The translations under genes were made by a program, and so were the position numbers. The notes under the pieces are model-generated. The model searched no databases. It saw nothing but the letters and a program-made list of their open reading frames with translations, and had not been told where the DNA came from. A stretch of DNA of 61,298 bases from Sneathiella sp. Lineage in GTDB: Bacteria; Pseudomonadota; Alphaproteobacteria; Sneathiellales; Sneathiellaceae. The stretch lies in the NCBI GenBank assembly GCA_002706985.1, contig PAKP01000076.1, forward strand, positions 1 to 61,298. The letters are read 5' to 3'. Every line of letters starts with the position of its first letter. Within the stretch, counting starts at the first letter, position 1. Positions 16,632 through 24,757 of this stretch are shown one piece after another.

Positions 16632-17378
16632 ATGGGACAGAAAATCTGGATCATCGGCAGCAGCACCGGCATCGGCCGTGAACTGGCCCTGCAATATGCG
16701 GAAGAGGGCAAGGAAGTCGTCATCAGCGCCCGGAGCGCGGATACCCTGGCTGAGGTTGCGGGTATCCATCCCGATCGCATGCGGGCCGTGCCGATCGATG
16801 TGACCGACACCGCCTCCATCCGTGCTGCCGTCGAGACTCTTTATAGGGACGGCGCGGGGCCGGATATCGTCATCCTCGGCGCCGGGGCCTATCAGCCTAT
16901 GTCCGTCGATCATTTTTCAAGCGAGAAAGCCGCGAAGATCATGGAGGTCAACTACCTCGGCGTTGTGCGGGTTATCGAGCAGGTTCTGCCGCATTTCAAA
17001 AAGGCAGGGGCCGGGCATTTCGTTGCTATTGCCTCCGTCGCCGGATATCAGGGGTTGCCGCTCGCGCTCGCCTACGGCCCGTCGAAGGCGGCCCTGATCA
17101 ATCTCTCGGAAGCGCTGCGCACGGAACTGTCGGGGAGTAATATCCTGATCCAGGTCGTCAATCCGGGCTTCGTGAAGACACCGCTGACGGAGGGCAACAA
17201 ATTTCCCATGCCCTTCCTGATGGAGGCTGACGATGCCGCCCGGCGCATCCGAAAAGGAATAGACGGCAAGGCGTTCGAGATTGCCTTCCCGCGCCGCTTT
17301 GCCTTTATCCTGAAATTTATCCGCATGCTGCCTTACGCCCTGTCCATCCCGCTCATCCGCAAGGGGACAAATCAATGA
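16632..17378 (+). CDS. Short-chain dehydrogenase/reductase
   Basis: A 248-residue classical SDR. The cofactor motif is IIGSSTGIGRELAL near the N-terminus, NYLG is the structural Asn motif, and the catalytic Ser and YGPSK (Tyr, Lys) follow at roughly residues 138-155. It probably uses NAD(P)H on a lipid-derived carbonyl or alcohol (inference). I take the ATG at 16632, 8 nt behind AGGATG; a GTG at 16626 is in frame. It overlaps the NTF2-like gene by 4 nt (ATGA). SDR genes are found with rpoE-chrR in related bacteria, and a candidate promoter of that class lies upstream. Confidence 0.93.
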   Translation: MGQKIWIIGSSTGIGRELALQYAEEGKEVVISARSADTLAEVAGIHPDRMRAVPIDVTDTASIRAAVETLYRDGAGPDIVILGAGAYQPMSVDHFSSEKAAKIMEVNYLGVVRVIEQVLPHFKKAGAGHFVAIASVAGYQGLPLALAYGPSKAALINLSEALRTELSGSNILIQVVNPGFVKTPLTEGNKFPMPFLMEADDAARRIRKGIDGKAFEIAFPRRFAFILKFIRMLPYALSIPLIRKGTNQ

Positions 17379-17821
17379 CAACAGTGGACCGCCATGAATC
17401 CGTCCTGCACGCCTATGCGAAATATTTCGAGACCCTGACGCCGGACAGCATCAATGACCTCGACCTGCTGGCGGTCGATGACATGACGTTCGAAGATCCG
17501 TTCAACCGCGTGACCGGACGGGAAAAGGTCAAGGCGCTGTTCCGCAAGATGTTCGAGGATATGGACAATCCCGCCTTCACCGTCACCGACAGCTTTCGGC
17601 GGCAGGGAGAGCGCACCGCGATCCTGAAATGGCGCTTCACCGGCCATGTCCCGAAACTGGGGGAGGTTGATTTTACAGGCCTCTCGGAAATCTGCTTTGA
17701 CGAGACGGGATTTATAACCAGCCATATCGATTACTGGGACGCCGCCTCGCATTTCTATGAGAAAATCCCGGTCATCGGCTTTCTCATCCGCCTGATCAAG
17801 GGACGGCTGCGGCTCTCCTGA
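17375..17821 (+). CDS. NTF2-like / SnoaL-like protein
   Basis: A 148-residue protein with the cone-shaped NTF2 fold pattern: an N-terminal helix HAYAKYFETLTPDSINDLDL, then DMTFEDPFNRVTGREKVKAL and beta strands ending in SHIDYWDAASHFYEKIPV. Family members bind or isomerise hydrophobic small molecules. It is coupled to the SDR by a 4-nt overlap and converges with the methyltransferase gene, so a role in the same stress-linked lipid pathway is likely but unproven. Confidence 0.88.
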   Translation: MTTVDRHESVLHAYAKYFETLTPDSINDLDLLAVDDMTFEDPFNRVTGREKVKALFRKMFEDMDNPAFTVTDSFRRQGERTAILKWRFTGHVPKLGEVDFTGLSEICFDETGFITSHIDYWDAASHFYEKIPVIGFLIRLIKGRLRLS

Positions 17822-17830
17822 TAATGCCGA

Positions 17831-19075
17831 TCAGCGAAGCTCGAAGATCGCCACATCGATGGATTTGCGGCGAAAACCGGCCTCGCAATATTGCAGGTAG
17901 TAGTCCCACATCCGGTGGAACCGCTGATCGAAGCCGAGCGGCTTTATCTCCGGCCAGGCGGCCAGGAATTTCTCCCGCCAGAGGTTGAGTGTTTTCGCAT
18001 AGTCGCCGCCGAATTCCTCGCGGATCGTGGCGGTCAGCCCGCCCTTTGCCGCCGCCTCGATAAAGGCGGTCTTTGACGGCAGCTTGCCGCCCGGAAAGAT
18101 GTAACGCTGGATGAAGTCCGCCGATTTGCGGCTCTCCAAGAAACGATTTTCATCGAGCGTGATGACCTGGACTATCGCCCGTCCGCCGGCCGCAAGGTTG
18201 CGCTTCAGTGCCTTGAAATAGCTGCTCCAATGTTCTTCGCCCACCGCCTCGAACATCTCGATGGAGACGATCGCGTCATAGCGGCCCTTCTGGTCGCGAT
18301 AATCGCGGTAGTGAAAGGCCGTCTGCTCCGTCAGCCCCGTGGCTTCCGAGGCCTCGCGGGCGAAGGCGAGCTGTTCGGCGGAAAGGGTGATACCCTCCAC
18401 ATGGGCGCCATATTCTTTGGCGGCAAGCCGGGCGAACCCGCCCCAGCCGCAGCCGATTTCAAGCACCCGCGCGCCTTGCTTCACCTCCGCCAGATCCGCG
18501 ATACGGCGGTATTTGGCGCGCTGCGCCTCGGCCAGCGATTGCCCTTCTTTGGTGAACAGCGCGGCGGAATAGGTCATGGTTTCATCCAGCCAGCGGCGGT
18601 AAAACGCATTGCCGAGATCATAGTGATAGGCGATATTGCGGCGGCTGCCGCTCCGGCTGTTACGGGTGCGGAAATGACGGAGGGCGCGGGCAAGGCTGCT
18701 CCACCACCGGCCCAGCAGCGCGCCGCTCAACTTCTCCTCATTGAGGATGGCGAGCTCGATCAGGGACCTTAAATCCGGGCTTGACCAGTCGCCCGCCATA
18801 TAGCCTTCGCCAAGGCCGATATTGCCGCCGCGGATCATGCGCCGGGCGGCGCGGGCGTTATGCAGATGCAGCGTCGCCTGCGGATCATCCGCTCCGGCGG
18901 CGCCAAATACAAGCCGCTCCCCGGTCGGCAAGATCAGGGTCAAGCGGCCGACGACAATGCGCGACAGCCCATGGACAAGCGCCCGGATCCACGGGTTGCG
19001 GGGAAGGGTAAGGGAGGCCGTCCCGTGTTTCCGACCGGTGGACAATAGGTCAGATTGCGGCGTGACGTCGGTCAT
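17831..19075 (-). CDS. Cyclopropane-fatty-acyl-phospholipid synthase-family methyltransferase
   Basis: A 414-residue SAM-dependent lipid methyltransferase. The N-terminal lipid-binding part precedes YHYDLGNAFYRRWLDETM and the SAM motif VLEIGCGWGGFARLAA. EMFEAVGEEHW and FIQRYIFPGGKLPS are the further CFA-family blocks. It adds a methylene or methyl group to unsaturated phospholipid acyl chains. It is the third gene after the FAD oxidoreductase and DUF1365, and CAGGAGAAGTAA before the ATG couples it to DUF1365. In Rhodobacter, CFA-family methylases under RpoE contribute to cyclopropane or furan fatty acids; which product is made here is open. Confidence 0.95.
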   Translation of the reverse strand: MTDVTPQSDLLSTGRKHGTASLTLPRNPWIRALVHGLSRIVVGRLTLILPTGERLVFGAAGADDPQATLHLHNARAARRMIRGGNIGLGEGYMAGDWSSPDLRSLIELAILNEEKLSGALLGRWWSSLARALRHFRTRNSRSGSRRNIAYHYDLGNAFYRRWLDETMTYSAALFTKEGQSLAEAQRAKYRRIADLAEVKQGARVLEIGCGWGGFARLAAKEYGAHVEGITLSAEQLAFAREASEATGLTEQTAFHYRDYRDQKGRYDAIVSIEMFEAVGEEHWSSYFKALKRNLAAGGRAIVQVITLDENRFLESRKSADFIQRYIFPGGKLPSKTAFIEAAAKGGLTATIREEFGGDYAKTLNLWREKFLAAWPEIKPLGFDQRFHRMWDYYLQYCEAGFRRKSIDVAIFELR

Positions 19076-19891
19076 TTACTTCTCCTGATACTTTTCAACA
19101 AGACCGTTGTGGACCGGAGGCGGAGGGGTGTCTTTTCCTGGCCGATCCACCAGCTTCAGGCCCTTGAGCCAGAGTTTCAGCGCCTCCCAATGGATGCCGG
19201 CGATGACCTTGACGCTGTTGAAGGGGAATCTCATCAGCGCCGCGCCGAGGGTGCGCCGGTTCAATTCGGCATATTCCCCGATGAAGGAGGCATTAAGGAT
19301 CGGTGCGCCCTCATGAAACTGGCGGATAGAGAGGGCGATCGTCTCTCCGGGCGGCAGCAGGGAAAATTCATACCGGCAGTCCATCGGCATGAAGGGGGAG
19401 ACATACATCTCCTTTGCGCAGGCTTGCCTGTACAGTCCCTTTGCATCGGCCTCGCCCGCCGGAAGCACATAGCTCTGCCGCTCCTTGAAGGTGTTGCTCA
19501 CCTCATAGACAAGGGCGACGAGGGTGTCGTCCTTATCGAAGCAGTAATAGGTGCTGAGCGGATTGAAGGCATAGCCGAACAGCCGCGGAATACAGAGCAG
19601 CCGGATCGACGCGATCTCGGCGGTCAGCCCGCTCGCGCGCACCGTCTCCAATATATGGCGTTTCAGATCATCCGGCTTGCCGACCCCGAAGTCGCGGCTC
19701 CGGAAGGAGACGAGGTTGCGCCTATTCAGCGACAGGAAGGGAATCCGCCCCGCAATCTCCGGCAGTTCATCAAGGTCGAGAAGCAGGTAGAAAATCCTGT
19801 ATTTCAGGTGATGGCCGATCGGCGTCAGCCGCCGGTGGGTGACAACCCCGTTATAGAGCGCGCTTTTCTGCATCGGTTTATCAGGCAACAT
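19076..19891 (-). CDS. DUF1365 domain-containing protein
   Basis: A 271-residue DUF1365 protein. The family start YNGVVTHRRLTPIGHHLKYR and the block YCFDKDDTLVALVYEVSNTF are visible. The biochemical role is not known, but the family is almost always encoded between an FAD oxidoreductase and a CFA-type methyltransferase, as here, and is presumed to act on membrane lipids. I chose the ATG at 19891, which overlaps the oxidoreductase stop by 11 nt and has AGGAG further upstream; an ATG at 19873 is an alternative. The open frame runs on upstream without support. Confidence 0.9.
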   Translation of the reverse strand: MLPDKPMQKSALYNGVVTHRRLTPIGHHLKYRIFYLLLDLDELPEIAGRIPFLSLNRRNLVSFRSRDFGVGKPDDLKRHILETVRASGLTAEIASIRLLCIPRLFGYAFNPLSTYYCFDKDDTLVALVYEVSNTFKERQSYVLPAGEADAKGLYRQACAKEMYVSPFMPMDCRYEFSLLPPGETIALSIRQFHEGAPILNASFIGEYAELNRRTLGAALMRFPFNSVKVIAGIHWEALKLWLKGLKLVDRPGKDTPPPPVHNGLVEKYQEK

Positions 19892-21212
19892 CGGCAAGGG
19901 CCGCTCCTGCGCCGGTCTCCGGCAAATGAATACGTGACGCGGCGGGATCATGTTTCCATGGCCGCCTGGTTCCGCCGAGTGCCTCCGCCACCGCAAGGCC
20001 CGACTGAATACCATCCTCATGAAAGCCATAGCCGAAATAGCTGCCACAGAACCAGAGGTTTTTTTGCCCCTGCAGGTTCCACAGCAGTTTCTGCGCGGCG
20101 ATGGCGGTATTGTCAAAGAGCGGATGCTCGTAAGGAAAGCTGCGGATGACGGTCCCTTGCTGCAGTTCCACCGCCGGGTTCAGAGTGACGAAATAATCCT
20201 GCTCGGCGTCGAGCCCCTGAAGACGGTTCATCCAGTATGTGACGCAGAGGCTGTCTTCCGTCTCCTCTTTCGATCCCGTAGTCCCGAGATAGTTCCAGCT
20301 GGCCCAGGCCTTGCGCCGCTTCGGCATCAGCGCGGCGTCCCGGTGCAGCACGGCGAGATTTTTCTCGTATGAAAAGGCGCCGAGCAGCTTGCGTTGCGCT
20401 GCGCTCGGCTCGGCGATCATCTGCAGGGCCTGATCGGCGTGGGTGGCGAACACCACATCATCAAAACGCGCGATACGACCGTCTCGGCATTCGACGATGA
20501 CGGCGTTCCTGTCGTTATGCACGGCGGCGACGGCGCTGTTGAGATGCACCCGGTCCTTTAGAATATCGGCGATACGCGAGACATATTCGCGGCTGCCGCC
20601 GGTGATGGTCCGCCATTCGGGCCGGTCGTTGACCTGCAGCAGGCCATGGTTATTGCAAAAGCGGATGAAGGCCGCCGCGGGGTAATCGAGCATATCCGCC
20701 GCCGGGGTGGACCAGATGGCCGCCCCCATGGGCAACAGGTGATAATCGGTGAAGGCGTGTCCATACTGACCGGCATTCAGGATATCGCGCAACGTCCAGT
20801 GTTCTTTTTCCGCCTCCTCAAGCAGGGCAGGGGCCGTGCGGTAGAATTTCAGGATATCCCGGATCATGCCCCAATGGGCCGGACGCAGCAGGTTAGACCG
20901 CTGGGCGAACATCGCATCGAGGGAAGTGCCCGCATATTCGACGGCGCCCTCGTTGAGGGAGACGCTGAAGGACATTTCCGTCGGTTTGCTTGCGACCCCC
21001 AGATGGTCGAGAAAGGCAACGAGGTTAGGATAGTTGCGCTGGTTATACACGATGAACCCCGTATCCACCTGATGGCCGTCCACCTCTACTGTATTACTAT
21101 GGCCACCGAGGCGATCATCTTTCTCATAGAGGGTGATGTCATGTTCCTGTGATAGTAGCCAGGCCGCTGAAAGGCCTGATATTCCGCTTCCAATCACTGC
21201 AATTTTTTTCAT
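19881..21212 (-). CDS. FAD-dependent oxidoreductase (COG2907, amine-oxidase-like)
   Basis: A 443-residue flavoprotein. The N-terminal FAD motif is VIGSGISGLSAAWLL with the acidic end YEKDDRLGGHSNTV; the C-terminal FAD block reads NLWFCGSYFGYGFHEDGIQSG. This family lies in operons with DUF1365 and CFA-type methyltransferases and is thought to desaturate or oxidise fatty acyl chains; that role is inferred. It is the first gene of the three-gene minus operon and faces the sigma factor gene across 149 nt holding two RpoE-type promoters. Confidence 0.93.
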   Translation of the reverse strand: MKKIAVIGSGISGLSAAWLLSQEHDITLYEKDDRLGGHSNTVEVDGHQVDTGFIVYNQRNYPNLVAFLDHLGVASKPTEMSFSVSLNEGAVEYAGTSLDAMFAQRSNLLRPAHWGMIRDILKFYRTAPALLEEAEKEHWTLRDILNAGQYGHAFTDYHLLPMGAAIWSTPAADMLDYPAAAFIRFCNNHGLLQVNDRPEWRTITGGSREYVSRIADILKDRVHLNSAVAAVHNDRNAVIVECRDGRIARFDDVVFATHADQALQMIAEPSAAQRKLLGAFSYEKNLAVLHRDAALMPKRRKAWASWNYLGTTGSKEETEDSLCVTYWMNRLQGLDAEQDYFVTLNPAVELQQGTVIRSFPYEHPLFDNTAIAAQKLLWNLQGQKNLWFCGSYFGYGFHEDGIQSGLAVAEALGGTRRPWKHDPAASRIHLPETGAGAALADVA

Positions 21213-21245
21213 AGTTCCGTCCGCCGGTTACTTAACGATCTGTTT

Positions 21246-21275
21246 GAGATACGTGGCATTTTCCGGACTGGATCA
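21246..21275 (-). promoter_or_regulatory. RpoE-type promoter driving the FAD oxidoreductase/DUF1365/CFA operon
   Basis: Read on the minus strand, TGATCC (21275-21270), an 18-nt spacer and TATCTC (21251-21246) precede the oxidoreductase ATG by 33 nt. The -35 element equals the Rhodobacter RpoE (ChrR-controlled) -35 as I know it. The mirror-image plus promoter shares element and spacing. Confidence 0.6.
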
Positions 21276-21293
21276 CAAAAATGCACCGGAAAA

Positions 21294-21323
21294 TGATCCA
21301 ACTGCGACATTGGGCCGTAATAA
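21294..21323 (+). promoter_or_regulatory. RpoE-type autoregulatory promoter of the sigma/anti-sigma operon
   Basis: TGATCC at 21294-21299, an 18-nt spacer and TAATAA at 21318-21323 lie 38 nt before the sigma factor ATG. This matches autoregulation, which is usual for such sigma/anti-sigma pairs. TAAGTG at 21321 is another possible -10, at a worse spacing of 21 nt. Confidence 0.6.
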
Positions 21324-21361
21324 GTGTAGACTGAGCGCGAACCCCAAGGGCTGTTGACGAA

Positions 21362-21970
21362 ATGAAGGCAATTATGACGTCTAATAACGGTATAGGGCAT
21401 AGTGTGCAGGAAGACGAGGGGCAACCGAAGGAGACCGATCTTGATCGCGCTCTGGAGGCTGTGGCGAAGAACGGTGATTCGCTGGCGTTCAAGCGTCTTT
21501 TCGCAGACCTTGCGCCGCGCGTTAAATATTTCCTGATCAGCCGGGGGCTGGCGGAAAGCGCGGCAGAGGATGTGTTGCAGGAGACGATGATGAAAGTCTG
21601 GCGCAAGGCGTCACTTTTTGATCCGTCCAAGGCCTCGGCATCGACCTGGGTCTACACGATTGCGCGGAATGCGAAAATTGACCGGCTCCGTAAGGAAAGC
21701 CGCCCGGAGCCCGACCCTGACGATCCCTGCTATGTGCCGGACGATCCGGAGACGGGCGAACAGGCGGTCAGCCGCAAGCAGGACCGGGAGCGGATAAGGA
21801 AAGCCATGGCGGTGCTGCCGCCGGAACAGATGAAGATTATCAGAATGTCATTTTTTGAAGAGAAATCGCATGGAGAAATCGCCGAGGAACTCGATCTTCC
21901 CCTTGGCACTGTCAAATCCCGGCTGCGGCTGGCCTTTGGCAAGATCCGTGCGGAACTGGAGGTATATTGA
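21362..21970 (+). CDS. rpoE: ECF sigma factor, RpoE of the RpoE-ChrR type
   Basis: A 202-residue extracytoplasmic function sigma factor. Region 2 reads AEDVLQETMMKVWRKASLF then STWVYTIARNAKIDRLRK; region 4 has LPPEQMKIIRMSFFEEKSHG and GTVKSRLRLAFGKIRAEL. The partner gene directly downstream is a ChrR-type zinc anti-sigma factor, which places it in the group that answers singlet oxygen and lipid oxidation in Rhodobacter. The stop TGA shares a base with the anti-sigma ATG. An ATG four codons in (21374) is an alternative start. The promoter-like TGATCC-N18-TAATAA upstream suggests self-control. Confidence 0.93.
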   Translation: MKAIMTSNNGIGHSVQEDEGQPKETDLDRALEAVAKNGDSLAFKRLFADLAPRVKYFLISRGLAESAAEDVLQETMMKVWRKASLFDPSKASASTWVYTIARNAKIDRLRKESRPEPDPDDPCYVPDDPETGEQAVSRKQDRERIRKAMAVLPPEQMKIIRMSFFEEKSHGEIAEELDLPLGTVKSRLRLAFGKIRAELEVY

Positions 21971-22647
21971 TGACCATCCGACACCATATTGGCGATGATA
22001 CATTGATGGCCTATGCCAATGGGACGCTGGCGGAGAATTTGTCCGTTGTCGTTGCGACCCATCTGGTGATCTGTCCCAAATGCCGGCGCAGCCTGTCGAT
22101 GATGGAGGATATGGCCGGGCTGCTGCTCATGGAAGCGGAGCCGATGGAACTTGTGCAGACGGAGCGGGAGCTGGCCGAAGTCATCCCGAGTCGGGCGGAG
22201 CAGGAAAGCCTGCTGGCGGCAGATGTGGCGGAGAAACCCCGCACCCATGCCGACAGCGGCGTGCCGAAACCGCTCGCGGACCGGATGCCCGCGTCGTTCG
22301 ATGACATCCCCTGGCGCACGCTGGTGCCGGGTGTCAGCCATTATCCGCTGTCCTGGGAACCGGTGGCGGGCGAGAAGGGCACGCTTCGGCTGCTGAAAAT
22401 CGCGCCGGGCAAGACCATACCCGAGCACAGCCACTCCGGTCAGGAGATGACGCTTATCCTGCGCGGCTCCTATATCGATGAGCTGGGGCGGTTTCAGGCG
22501 GGCGATTTCGCCGATCTCGACGGGACGACGCACCATCAGCCCGTCGCAGATACCTCGGAGGATTGCATCTGCCTGATTGCGACCGATGCGCCGCTGAAAT
22601 TCTCCGGATTCTTTAGCCGTCTTCTCCAGCCGGTCTTCGGGATTTAA
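21970..22647 (+). CDS. chrR: ChrR-type zinc-binding anti-sigma factor with C-terminal cupin
   Basis: A 225-residue anti-sigma factor. With the ATG at 21970, the zinc ligands fall at His6, His31, Cys35 and Cys38 (HHIGDD and THLVICPKC), the same numbers as in Rhodobacter sphaeroides ChrR, which fixes the start over a TTG one codon earlier. The C-terminal half is a cupin with the metal-site residues in IPEHSHSGQEMTLILRGSY and TTHHQPVADTSED. The N-terminal part binds RpoE; the cupin is needed to release it under singlet oxygen. It converges with the Rrf2 gene (12-nt gap). Confidence 0.95.
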   Translation: MTIRHHIGDDTLMAYANGTLAENLSVVVATHLVICPKCRRSLSMMEDMAGLLLMEAEPMELVQTERELAEVIPSRAEQESLLAADVAEKPRTHADSGVPKPLADRMPASFDDIPWRTLVPGVSHYPLSWEPVAGEKGTLRLLKIAPGKTIPEHSHSGQEMTLILRGSYIDELGRFQAGDFADLDGTTHHQPVADTSEDCICLIATDAPLKFSGFFSRLLQPVFGI

Positions 22648-22659
22648 CGCGGGTCTCTC

Positions 22660-23073
22660 TTAAAAGGCATGGGCCGGGGACAGACACTCGGCAATGCTGG
22701 TCCTGTCTAAGTCTCTGAGGAAAGCCTCTCGCGCGGTGGCCAGCCGCCCTTTCAGGCGGCAATGCGGTGTCAGGCTGCAATCGCCGCCGTCGGGGCGGAA
22801 ACATTCGACGATCGCGCTGTCACCCTCAAGGCCGCGCACGACTTCCCCTAAAGTGATCTGATGCGGCGCGCGAGCGAGGCGGAATCCGCCGCCGCTCCCG
22901 CGCTGGGTCTTGAGGATACCGGTTTTCGCAAGATCGCGGATGACCTTCGTCAGATGGTTCTGGGACACCTTGAGTTCGCGGGCGATCTCGTCCGCCGTAT
23001 AGGTACGGTTGACATCATGGGCGCTCACCATCAGGACCCGCAGCGCGATATCGGTAAATTTCGTCAGGCGCAT
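22660..23073 (-). CDS. Rrf2-family transcriptional regulator, NsrR-like
   Basis: A 137-residue winged-helix Rrf2 regulator. MRLTKFTDIALRVLMVSA is the family start, SQNHLTKVIRDLAKTGIL the recognition helix, and GSGGGFRLAR the wing. Three Cys in a C-x7-C-x5-C arrangement (CFRPDGGDC then SLTPHC) are placed as in Fe-S-binding NsrR and IscR. The divergent neighbour is a truncated haemoglobin, and an 11-1-11 palindrome lies between them, both typical of the nitric-oxide-sensing NsrR. The ATG at 23073 is preceded by GGAAG; the frame is open upstream to 23118. Confidence 0.9.
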   Translation of the reverse strand: MRLTKFTDIALRVLMVSAHDVNRTYTADEIARELKVSQNHLTKVIRDLAKTGILKTQRGSGGGFRLARAPHQITLGEVVRGLEGDSAIVECFRPDGGDCSLTPHCRLKGRLATAREAFLRDLDRTSIAECLSPAHAF

Positions 23074-23122
23074 TTTTGCTTCCATCTCAGAAAATATTTG
23101 GACTTCGCAGTCTAGCATGTTA

Positions 23123-23145
23123 AATAGGTATTTAAAATACCTATT
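23123..23145. promoter_or_regulatory. Rrf2/NsrR operator, perfect 11-1-11 palindrome
   Basis: The half-site AATAGGTATTT is followed by one A and its exact complement AAATACCTATT. The site lies between the Rrf2 start (23073) and the haemoglobin start (23157), 11 nt before the latter. The 11-1-11 architecture and the central ATTT-N-AAAT match known NsrR sites, with GGTA in place of the usual ATGC. Confidence 0.75.
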
Positions 23146-23156
23146 AGGAAAACGCC

Positions 23157-23624
23157 ATGCCCCAACCTCCCCACAGGGTCGCGATAACGGCCGATATCCA
23201 GAACCGCACCGGCATCGATGACGCGATGATCGAGAGCCTTGTTCACCGTTTTTATGCGCGTATCCGGGACGATGCGCTGCTCGGGCCGATATTCGCGGCC
23301 CGCATTGATGACTGGGATGCGCATTTGAAGAAAATGTGCGTTTTCTGGTCCTCAGTGACGTTGCTGACCGGGGAATATCATGGCCAGCCTATGGTCAAGC
23401 ATGTCTTCCTGCCCGTTGATTCCCGGCATTTCGACCGCTGGCTCGCGCTGTTTGAGGAGACGGCCCGTGAAGTCTGCCCGCCGGCGGCGGCCGAGTATTT
23501 CATGGACCGCGCCCGCCGCATCGCCAGCAGTTTCGAGCTTGGCATCGCCAGCCGCAACAAGGTGCTGCTGGCGCGCGGCGAACGCTATGTGAATGACGGG
23601 CTCGATGTCAAACTTGAAAACTGA
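23157..23624 (+). CDS. Group III truncated haemoglobin
   Basis: A 155-residue truncated haemoglobin of the group III type. LVHRFYARIRDDALLGPIF matches the B helix, the block around WDAHLKKMCVFWSSVTLLTG matches the E helix region, and the proximal His is probably His82 in MVKHVFLPVDSRHFDRWL. These proteins bind haem and are linked to nitric oxide or oxygen chemistry. It is preceded by a putative NsrR operator and diverges from the NsrR-like gene, so NO detoxification under NsrR control is the likely role. The 5-FCL gene follows after 15 nt. Confidence 0.9.
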   Translation: MPQPPHRVAITADIQNRTGIDDAMIESLVHRFYARIRDDALLGPIFAARIDDWDAHLKKMCVFWSSVTLLTGEYHGQPMVKHVFLPVDSRHFDRWLALFEETAREVCPPAAAEYFMDRARRIASSFELGIASRNKVLLARGERYVNDGLDVKLEN

Positions 23625-23639
23625 CGGGAAGGGGCGGGC

Positions 23640-24323
23640 ATGACCGGGCGAGAGGATGACGAGGATGCCCCGGCGGAATTTGCCTCGCCGCCCTGTTACA
23701 TGCATGAAATCGACCCAGTCTATATGGGCCTCGCGCCCGCGCCGGATGATCAGGCGGTCCGGGATGTGATGCGCTGGCGCAAGGCGGCGCGGACACGGCT
23801 TATTGCTGACCGGATGGCCATGCCAGCGAAGGAACGGCGGGCATTCACGCAGAAAATTATCGAAGGGCTGGAAACCGTTATCGGCGATATGGCGGGCCTG
23901 ACCCTCAGTCTCTACTGGCCGATCAAGGGGGAGCCGGATCTGCGCCCCTGGATATCGGAGATATATGCGCGCGGTGGGCGTGTCGCCCTGCCGGTGGTGA
24001 TCGCGAAGGGGCGACCGCTCGCTTTCCGTCTCTGGGCGCCGGGACAGCCGCTGGAGCCCGGCATCTGGGATATCCCGACACCGGTTGCGGGGCCCGAGAC
24101 GCTGCCCGATGTGGTGATTGCGCCGCTGGTCGGTTTTGATTCGGATGGTTACCGCCTCGGCTACGGCGGCGGCTTTTTCGACCGCACGCTCGCGGCGCTG
24201 GAACGTAAACCCCGTGCCATCGGTATCGGTTTTGAGCAAGGGCGCCTTGCCACCATTTATCCGCAGCCCCACGATATCGCCATGACGGCACTGGTGACGG
24301 AAGAAGGCGCGGTATTTCCATGA
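23640..24323 (+). CDS. 5-formyltetrahydrofolate cyclo-ligase
   Basis: A 227-residue enzyme that converts 5-formyl-THF to 5,10-methenyl-THF with ATP. VMRWRKAARTRLIADRMAM is the start of the core domain; PDVVIAPLVGFDSDGYRLGY and GGGFFDRTLAAL carry the ATP-binding loop. About 40 N-terminal residues precede the usual family start, so initiation inside the frame cannot be excluded. The stop overlaps the PAS gene by 4 nt (ATGA). Confidence 0.94.
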   Translation: MTGREDDEDAPAEFASPPCYMHEIDPVYMGLAPAPDDQAVRDVMRWRKAARTRLIADRMAMPAKERRAFTQKIIEGLETVIGDMAGLTLSLYWPIKGEPDLRPWISEIYARGGRVALPVVIAKGRPLAFRLWAPGQPLEPGIWDIPTPVAGPETLPDVVIAPLVGFDSDGYRLGYGGGFFDRTLAALERKPRAIGIGFEQGRLATIYPQPHDIAMTALVTEEGAVFP

Positions 24324-24757
24324 ATCTCGAAAATTTCCCGGAACTCTTTATATGGAACATGCCGGATGCACTTGTCGTTTCCGACGATGACGGGATCATC
24401 CGGCTCTGGAACGCTTCGGCGGAGCGGATCTTCGGCTTTACAGCGGAGGAGGCCATGGGCCAGCCGCTCGACATCATCGTGCCGGAACGGCTGCGCATGC
24501 GTCACAGTGACGGATATCGCGAGACCATGCAGACTGGGGAGACGAAGTACGGTGCGGGCGATCTTCTCTCTGTTCCGGCGCTCCATAAGGACGGAACAAC
24601 GATTTCCATCCAGTTTTCGATCTTGCCGCTGTCGGGGCCGGACGGGCGGATGACCGGAGTGGCCGCGGTTATCCGCGATGTTTCGGACGAATTCGCACGC
24701 CGAAAAAAACTGGAAACAGCCCTGCGCGAAAGTCGGCGGGCCGCGCGGAAGGGGTGA
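24320..24757 (+). CDS. Stand-alone PAS domain protein
   Basis: A 145-residue protein with one PAS domain and no output domain. It begins PDALVVSDDDGIIRLWNASA, then ERIFGFTAEEAMGQPLDIIV, and ends in the PAC-like strand GVAAVIRDVSDEFARRKKLE, which would normally lead by a coiled coil into a kinase or cyclase. The frame stops 16 residues later. It overlaps the cyclo-ligase stop by 4 nt. It could bind haem, a small ligand or another PAS protein; no partner gene is adjacent. Confidence 0.85.
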   Translation: MNLENFPELFIWNMPDALVVSDDDGIIRLWNASAERIFGFTAEEAMGQPLDIIVPERLRMRHSDGYRETMQTGETKYGAGDLLSVPALHKDGTTISIQFSILPLSGPDGRMTGVAAVIRDVSDEFARRKKLETALRESRRAARKG

